Assembly: GCA_022497155.1 (NCBI GenBank)
Contig: MU385719.1
Coordinates: 310,001-374,000 of the forward strand
Reading direction: 5' to 3'
Source of the DNA: Whalleya microplaca
Taxonomy: Eukaryota; Ascomycota; Sordariomycetes; Xylariales; Xylariaceae
Length of the DNA: 64,000 nucleotides
Within the stretch, counting starts at the first letter, position 1, and each line of letters opens with the position of its first letter. Below the pieces are notes generated by a model. That model was not told where the DNA came from. It worked only from the letters and a program-made list of their open reading frames with translations, and ran no database searches. The translations under genes were made by a program, and so were the position numbers. Shown here piece by piece: positions 58,926 to 64,000 of the stretch.

Positions 58926-59594
58926 TCACGGAGCTGGTAAAAAAGTACCTGGCGCAGCGGTTCCGACCCCCTGCGCGAGACCAAAGCCTACCTCCTCATC
59001 CACAGGGCGTGACGGACGTGCGATCCGCCGAAGCTCACCCATCTCTCTTTTGAACCCCGTGGCGATGTCACTCTTATTCCGCGCTAATTCGGCGATACTA
59101 TCTGCCGATACTTTTCGCAATTTAGCCACGAATGACTGTGGCCGAGTCTCTGAGGGCTGTTCTTCCACTGTCTCGCCTCGTTCTATGTCCGCGGCGTCGC
59201 TTTCTGTGTCTGCTCTGTTTTGGAGCCATTGGATAGCAAGCCTTATGCCTATATAAGAAAACCACCCCAGAAGGAGAGCCAGGAAGAACAATCCGATGAC
59301 TAGGCCATGAATCTCTGTATTGTTCACCGGTCTCCCATCCGGGATGTATGGGTATGAGCCGGAGTCGCGGGTGTGCAACGACGCAAGTGCTGAGGGGAAC
59401 CTGTGCTGAGCGGCTCGCCCGTGCTTGTTGTCGAATTCTGCGAATCGCATTTCGTACTGATCTTCTAGATGACTTTGGTGCTTCTTGGCTCTTCTAGCAT
59501 GGAAGTGGCTTGGTGTCGGATTCAGTTTGGTAGCCCGATGACGAAGTGTCCTCGGACTATATCCAAGCTGTTTAGTTGGTGCCATGAAGTACAT
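58926..59594 (-). CDS. Hypothetical single-pass membrane protein
   Basis: Single open frame of 222 residues from ATG at 59594 (ATG at 59585, MAPTKQLG, is an alternative). The N-terminal ~95 residues are basic and polar and include one N-x-T site. One strong hydrophobic helix follows at about residues 97-120 (GLVIGLFFLALLLGWFSYIG), then an amphipathic cytosolic-like tail with acidic and Arg/Lys-rich parts. Layout resembles uncharacterised fungal proteins with a central membrane anchor; I do not recognise the family. Composition and a hydrophobic helix between two polar halves support coding; the N-terminal exon structure is uncertain. Confidence 0.6.
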   Translation of the reverse strand: MYFMAPTKQLGYSPRTLRHRATKLNPTPSHFHARRAKKHQSHLEDQYEMRFAEFDNKHGRAAQHRFPSALASLHTRDSGSYPYIPDGRPVNNTEIHGLVIGLFFLALLLGWFSYIGIRLAIQWLQNRADTESDAADIERGETVEEQPSETRPQSFVAKLRKVSADSIAELARNKSDIATGFKREMGELRRIARPSRPVDEEVGFGLAQGVGTAAPGTFLPAP

Positions 59595-60182
59595 GTAATT
59601 ACTCTTTTCAAAATAACGCTTACATTTAATATTCCTATTCGCAGGAATAATGTCACGCAGAGATGCCGATCTGCAATGGAAACTTCGTATAAATAGTCAA
59701 CCGGATGCGGGTCTGATTCATAGTTGTCGTGGGTATGTGCTTCCCCGGGGGCGACTAGGCATTAGATGCAATCCAATTTTCACTTGTAGAGATGTTTGAC
59801 TAGGTAGGAGTTGCACGTAGGGTTGCGTGGCGTAGAAACGATGAATCTTAGGATCTTCCGGTCGGCAACCTTAAGAGTCATAGTCGTTGTTTCCGTCAAG
59901 CAAGTGCCAAACAAAAACACAAACAACTGCAAGAAAAAATAAATAAAGTTTGCCGAGGAAAGAGTAATGCGGAAGAAGAGACAAGGTGTATAATTCGGAT
60001 AGAAAAAATAACTTCTGTTTTTATTGCAATTCTGCACTTATTGACAGGTAATAGGGGGCAACGCTAACTGCTTATTCTTGATGTTCCGTGAAATCGCATT
60101 GTTGCCCTCATTGATGTAACAAGGAAGAAATAAGTAAGTCGGAACATTATATGTATAAATGCCTGGGTATGAAGATGTTTAC
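59595..60182. other. Intergenic region
   Basis: 588 bp between two minus-strand genes: 3' flank of the photolyase gene and promoter of the membrane-protein gene. A-rich around 59900-60020. No gene supported. Confidence 0.45.
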
Positions 60183-62145
60183 CTATGTCTTTAACTTCTT
60201 GACATGCCTGTCCATTGGGCCTTCCGTGGTAGCATCGCTCTTACTCCTCCCATGCTTATGCCCATTCTTTTCCTTTTGAGCCCAGTACTCAGCATCATCG
60301 GCATATTCTCCATCATCGTCACTCCCATCAAGGCCTTCCATCTCTGTCTCTCCTGCTTGTTCAAATAGTTCTTTCCAGCTCCCGGTCTTAACTCTGTCAT
60401 CGTTCCCGTATAACCCGATAGAATACGCCCTCTTCATTGCAGCCATACACACACTTCTCCTTTCGCTGAAGTCAAACATTGGGCTCGGATAAACGCCCTC
60501 TGGTTTCTCACCCAGTCCATCCCCTTCAAGCTTCACTCCGGCTTTGTCAATGGCAGCTTTGGTAGCTTTCCAGGGCTCGTATATGAACTTATCGTCTAGG
60601 TCCTTGAGTTCCGGTACCCACTTCCTTATAAGCTTGCCCTTCTTATCCCATTTCTGACCAAAAGCTACGGGACTGTAGCAGCGGTAGTATTGTGAAAAGA
60701 AGGCAGTGCAGCTTAGCCATTGCCAGTTGCCAGCATTGCAAGCCGGCTCGTGATCAATCAGCCACTCTTCAAAGACCTCGGCACCGCGCTCCCAGTGCAC
60801 ATAGCAGCCGCCTCTGGTAAGGAAGCAAGCCACCATGTGGCGGCCTAGATGATGGATCCAGCCTTCGGCACACAACTGGCGCATTAGCGCATCGACGAAA
60901 GGGAAGCCTGTGACACCTGCCTTCCAGCGCTGGAACCATTTCTCGGCTTGAGGTGAGTCGACGTGGTACTCGCCGCTAATAGCATTGCTACCGGTCTCGG
61001 TCTCTTCTACTTTTGAAGGTAAATGCCAAGGGATGAAGCGGCAGAACGCATTGTTGAGTGTCTGTGTAAAAGGAGACCCAATCGCGGCCTGTGCTGCAAA
61101 GTACATGTCTCGAAAAAGTAGCTGCCCTGTCAAACTTTCGGGGGGCGTTGACGCTCCCTTACCGTACTTCTCGACCACGTCTTGCACGCGCCAGTAGAAG
61201 AGCCGCGGTGAGAGTGCGCCGAAGTGTAACATCGGCGACAAAAGCGTAGTTGATTGTGGCTCGAATGCGGCAGGACTCGTCTTCGGTTTTTGGAAAGTAG
61301 CAGCGTATTCTTCGTCCGAGATTATCTCCTCGAGCCTTTTCAACGCAACCGTCTCTCCGCCACGATGCGGTGTAGTGGCCGCTGGGAACCCGAGCTCCTC
61401 GAGAGTCTCGATGGCGAAATCACCTTTCGGCCCAGCAATACTCGAGTAATTCTTGTCAGGTTTACTACGATAGAGTGCATTGAGGTCGCCATCCTTTTCT
61501 GGTTGGTGATGCTCAAAGTCGACAGGCATGTGCCCTGGATCTGGTAAATGTTTTGGCGCGGGTATAGGTCTCGGGATCTCCCCGATCTTGTGACCGGCAG
61601 CTTGTAGCTGAGTGATGGACATGGTTGGCTTGCCCCCATGGACCGAGATTATTTCGTCGCTGTCCCATAATGTTCGTCCATAGCGAACAATAACTTCAAC
61701 ACCAGCTTTTCGCGCCAAGTCAGTTACCACCTTGTCCCTTTCACGAGCGTAAGCATCCGTATCTTTCTCGAAGACCAGATGGGTCACGTTCCACGCTTTG
61801 AGCAACTTGGGGAACAGCGTCTGCGGAGCTTCGCGTAACACGAAGAGCCTTGACTTGGGATTGAGCTTCTGAATAGATTTTGACAGATCATTCTGACAGT
61901 CAAGCCTGGTATCGTCAGCAATTAATCACCACGTTTGTCCCAAAAACCACAACCTACAAGAATTGCCATCTATTTATACCTCCTTTAGCCCGATAAACAT
62001 AATGAGGGTCCCAAGTAAACACAGGCCATAGGACAGCCGGGTCTAAGTCAAGAGCTGCTTGCAAGGCGGGTGAATCGTGAAGACGCAGGTCTGTCCGAAA
62101 CCAGTATATAACACGTGGTTTTCCCATTGCTATCTTGCTAATCAT
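60183..62145 (-). CDS. (6-4) photolyase / animal-type cryptochrome
   Basis: Exons 62145-61958 and 61905-60183 (52-bp intron) give 636 residues; the join completes WQFLLDCQNDLSKSIQKL. MGKPRVIYWFRTDLRLHD (starting at residue 7, perhaps the real start) opens the photolyase alpha/beta domain. The FAD domain carries TTLLSPMLHFGALSPRLFYW, LLFRDMYFAAQ and GFPFVDALMRQL. GWIHHLGRHMVACFLTRGG (around residues 411-429) has the paired histidines typical of (6-4) photolyases. GNWQWLSCTAFFSQYYRCYSP supplies conserved Trp residues. The ~90-residue acidic/basic C-terminal tail ends in a KKLK nuclear-signal-like motif. It probably repairs (6-4) photoproducts with blue light and may also act in light signalling, as related fungal proteins do. 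Confidence 0.92.
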
Positions 62146-64000
62146 AAACGTAGATTTAGATCATGAATTCCAGATATATCCAAGTACAGCGAATTTGTGT
62201 TAGAAGAAATAGTTATATAGTTGTAAAATATCTAGTGCTAGAGCTCTAGCCTCACAGAAGTCCATGATGTCAAGACCTCAGCCACGGCGAAATAGGTACT
62301 TCCTAGACCCAACGGCTACTAATGAAACCCAATGTTGGGTCATTCAGTTCATTGGAAAAGCAAACAAGAAAAGGCAATGCGCGGGTGCTTCATGCTCGTA
62401 AAGGGATGCATCAGTTAAATATTAATTAGGTTACGGTTTTCACGAATTGGCTTAACATCAACTGGGAAGAGCGCGGAAATACAGGATGGCAGAGTGTAGT
62501 AAGTTTCTGCATGACAGGCAGATAGAACAATGGCCTTCTCTTCATAAGTTGACCTCCTCAAGGACGACAGGCATGACGGCGAGATGCATGACGGATGAAC
62601 TGCACCACGGGTTTTCTTCGTGAACTCTGTCTTCGGGAGCCTACCTCATTTTAAACCCATCTTCCCCATAGACGGTCCGAGCTCTTTAGGTTAGGACTAG
62701 CGCAGGAACTACCCGGCGATTTTGCTTACCCTGATTAGCTCTGCAACGGTGCGAGAACTGTTAGCATGGATATAAATTACTATGTGTCGTCTCAGGAAGA
62801 CAAGTGAGTTGTAGATATTGACTCTCGGCTATTAGAAAAGGCGCCATCCCTATCTTTCTATGAATGCAATGACTGAGAAGAAGTGAACACAACGACATGA
62901 CAGGCATATAGCATGTCGATCCTAGTTATTGGTAAAGCATCCTAGCGAATGTAATTATAGGATTGCGGCTCCGGTGGGAAGTCTGCACAGGACGTCCATA
63001 AGGACGTATATAGGAGGAATGGGTAGTCCACCTGAAGAGATATACTACCTATGTGGAAGGTGTTGCATTATCGCCTTAATCTCTTATTGCATCCTTCTTA
63101 CCTGAGCTTGACTACTCACGGGCGAGGGTCGACAGATACCACATATTCGTTTGATAAGCACGACATCCAACCCAATTCTTATAATGGGGTCGAGGACGAA
63201 AATGCAGTGGATACCCAATGTCCGTCCCTTCATCCACTTCGGTGGATGACAACGAGTAGCATAAGCGTATATAAGACAGCCTCAAAGACAATTGAAGACA
63301 ACACGACAGACATAGAAGCCACAAATTCTTCGCCTACTTATATATACTCAACAAGTTCCAGCACTTGCTATGAAGACAAGATCCCTTGTTTAAACTATCT
63401 GCGTACCATAAACATTGACTGCAAAGACATGCCAGCTTCGAGCTTCGTGTCCAAGTTTTGACCTATGCTGTACCTTTAGTAAGCTGCAAAGCTGTAATCT
63501 GTCATGGACATAATACATGTAGTGCTTTGTGATTGGACCCAGGTCTACCTACTAAGAGTATATGTGATATACTACATTAAAGAGATGATTCAATTATGCT
63601 TTGAAGCATGCTACTGGTCGTTATGTAGATAGACTGTCACGCGAGATCTATGGTGTGACGAAGTAGATACCTATGTACATAGCGTACAGAAATCAGATTT
63701 AACGTCTCAGTGGAGGTGGGGAAAATTACAGTGGCCTGTGCACTAAGATGCCTTGCCTGGTACCTACCTTAGGTATGTATGTACATTCACGTATGTAGGT
63801 AATAGCAGCAGAGGCGTATGTATTTATGTATGTATTTATGTATGTACTGCAGTAAAAGCCCGAAACGTCAAGCGCAGCCAACTTTGATTCCCGAGCAAGA
63901 TACACAGGAGCGCCCTTGCTGTAACTAATAAATAAAGTCGGGTAGTTTGGTCATGGCACCTGTCCGTCACCTCCCAATCCAATCTTGCCCGCACTACAGT
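62146..64000. other. Gene-free right end
   Basis: 1.85 kb. The first part should be the photolyase promoter. An open frame at 63051-63461 (+) has Ser/Thr-rich, non-domain-like sequence and I do not annotate it. TAGGTATGTATGTA / TATTTATGTATGTA simple repeats lie at about 63768-63846. Confidence 0.45.
63768..63846 (+). repeat. TATGTA/TAGGTA simple-sequence tract
   Basis: Interrupted copies of TAGGTATGTATGTA and TATTTATGTATG, read directly. Similar short tracts occur near 20.08, 20.40 and 42.85 kb, so this simple-sequence class recurs between genes here. Confidence 0.85.

Noticed and set aside
63051..63461. 136-codon plus-strand frame near the right end
   Set aside because: Ser/Thr/Tyr-rich, with no signal peptide or domain; not enough support for a gene.
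1..64000. Secondary-metabolite cluster, heterokaryon-incompatibility locus or intact transposon
   Set aside because: No synthase, HET domain, transposase, reverse transcriptase or long terminal repeats could be recognised on either strand.

Overview
The window looks like nuclear DNA of a filamentous ascomycete (Pezizomycotina, probably Sordariomycetes). Reading frames joined across 25 introns, nearly all 46-84 bp with GTAAGT/GTGAGT-type donors and CTAAC/CTGAC-like branch sites. The protein families are fungal: Cdc25 RasGEF, Urb2, MIC10, NRDE-2, CLC, GH16, GH64 and a fungal_trans transcription factor. One dispersed 5S rRNA gene lies alone in intergenic DNA, as in Neurospora-type genomes. I found no tRNA, CRISPR array, intact transposon or recognisable secondary-metabolite cluster.

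Layout. 0-20 kb: an edge-truncated unrecognised gene (-), a secreted SGNH lipase (-), a GNAT acetyltransferase (+), a disordered hydrophilic protein (+), a PMU1-like histidine phosphatase (+), a CorA-like membrane protein (+), a gene-poor stretch ending in frame-broken coding sequence at 14.3-15.0 kb, and the five-exon RasGEF (-). 20-29 kb: no intact gene, but a decayed multi-exon gene on the minus strand at 21.7-22.7 kb and other minus-strand fragments. 29-39 kb, all plus strand: a C2H2/fungal_trans transcription factor, a GH16 glucanase-like protein with a possible GPI tail, and a GH64 protein. 39-47 kb: NRDE-2 (-) divergent from a CLC chloride/proton antiporter (+). 47-53 kb: the 5S rRNA gene, a DUF4419 protein (-) and a DUF924 protein with a possible mitochondrial leader (-), in gene-poor DNA. 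53-62 kb: URB2 (-) divergent from MIC10 (+), a single-pass membrane protein (-) and a (6-4) photolyase/cryptochrome (-). The last 1.9 kb shows no gene.

Most genes are housekeeping or regulatory singletons and do not form one pathway. The contexts that may matter are TF-GH16-GH64 (possible cell-wall glucan remodelling), the 388-bp divergent URB2/MIC10 promoter, and the decayed genes in the deserts. I did not find convincing evidence of a new biological system. The best leads are the decayed genes at 21.7-24 kb and 14.3-15.0 kb and the unrecognised gene at the left edge.
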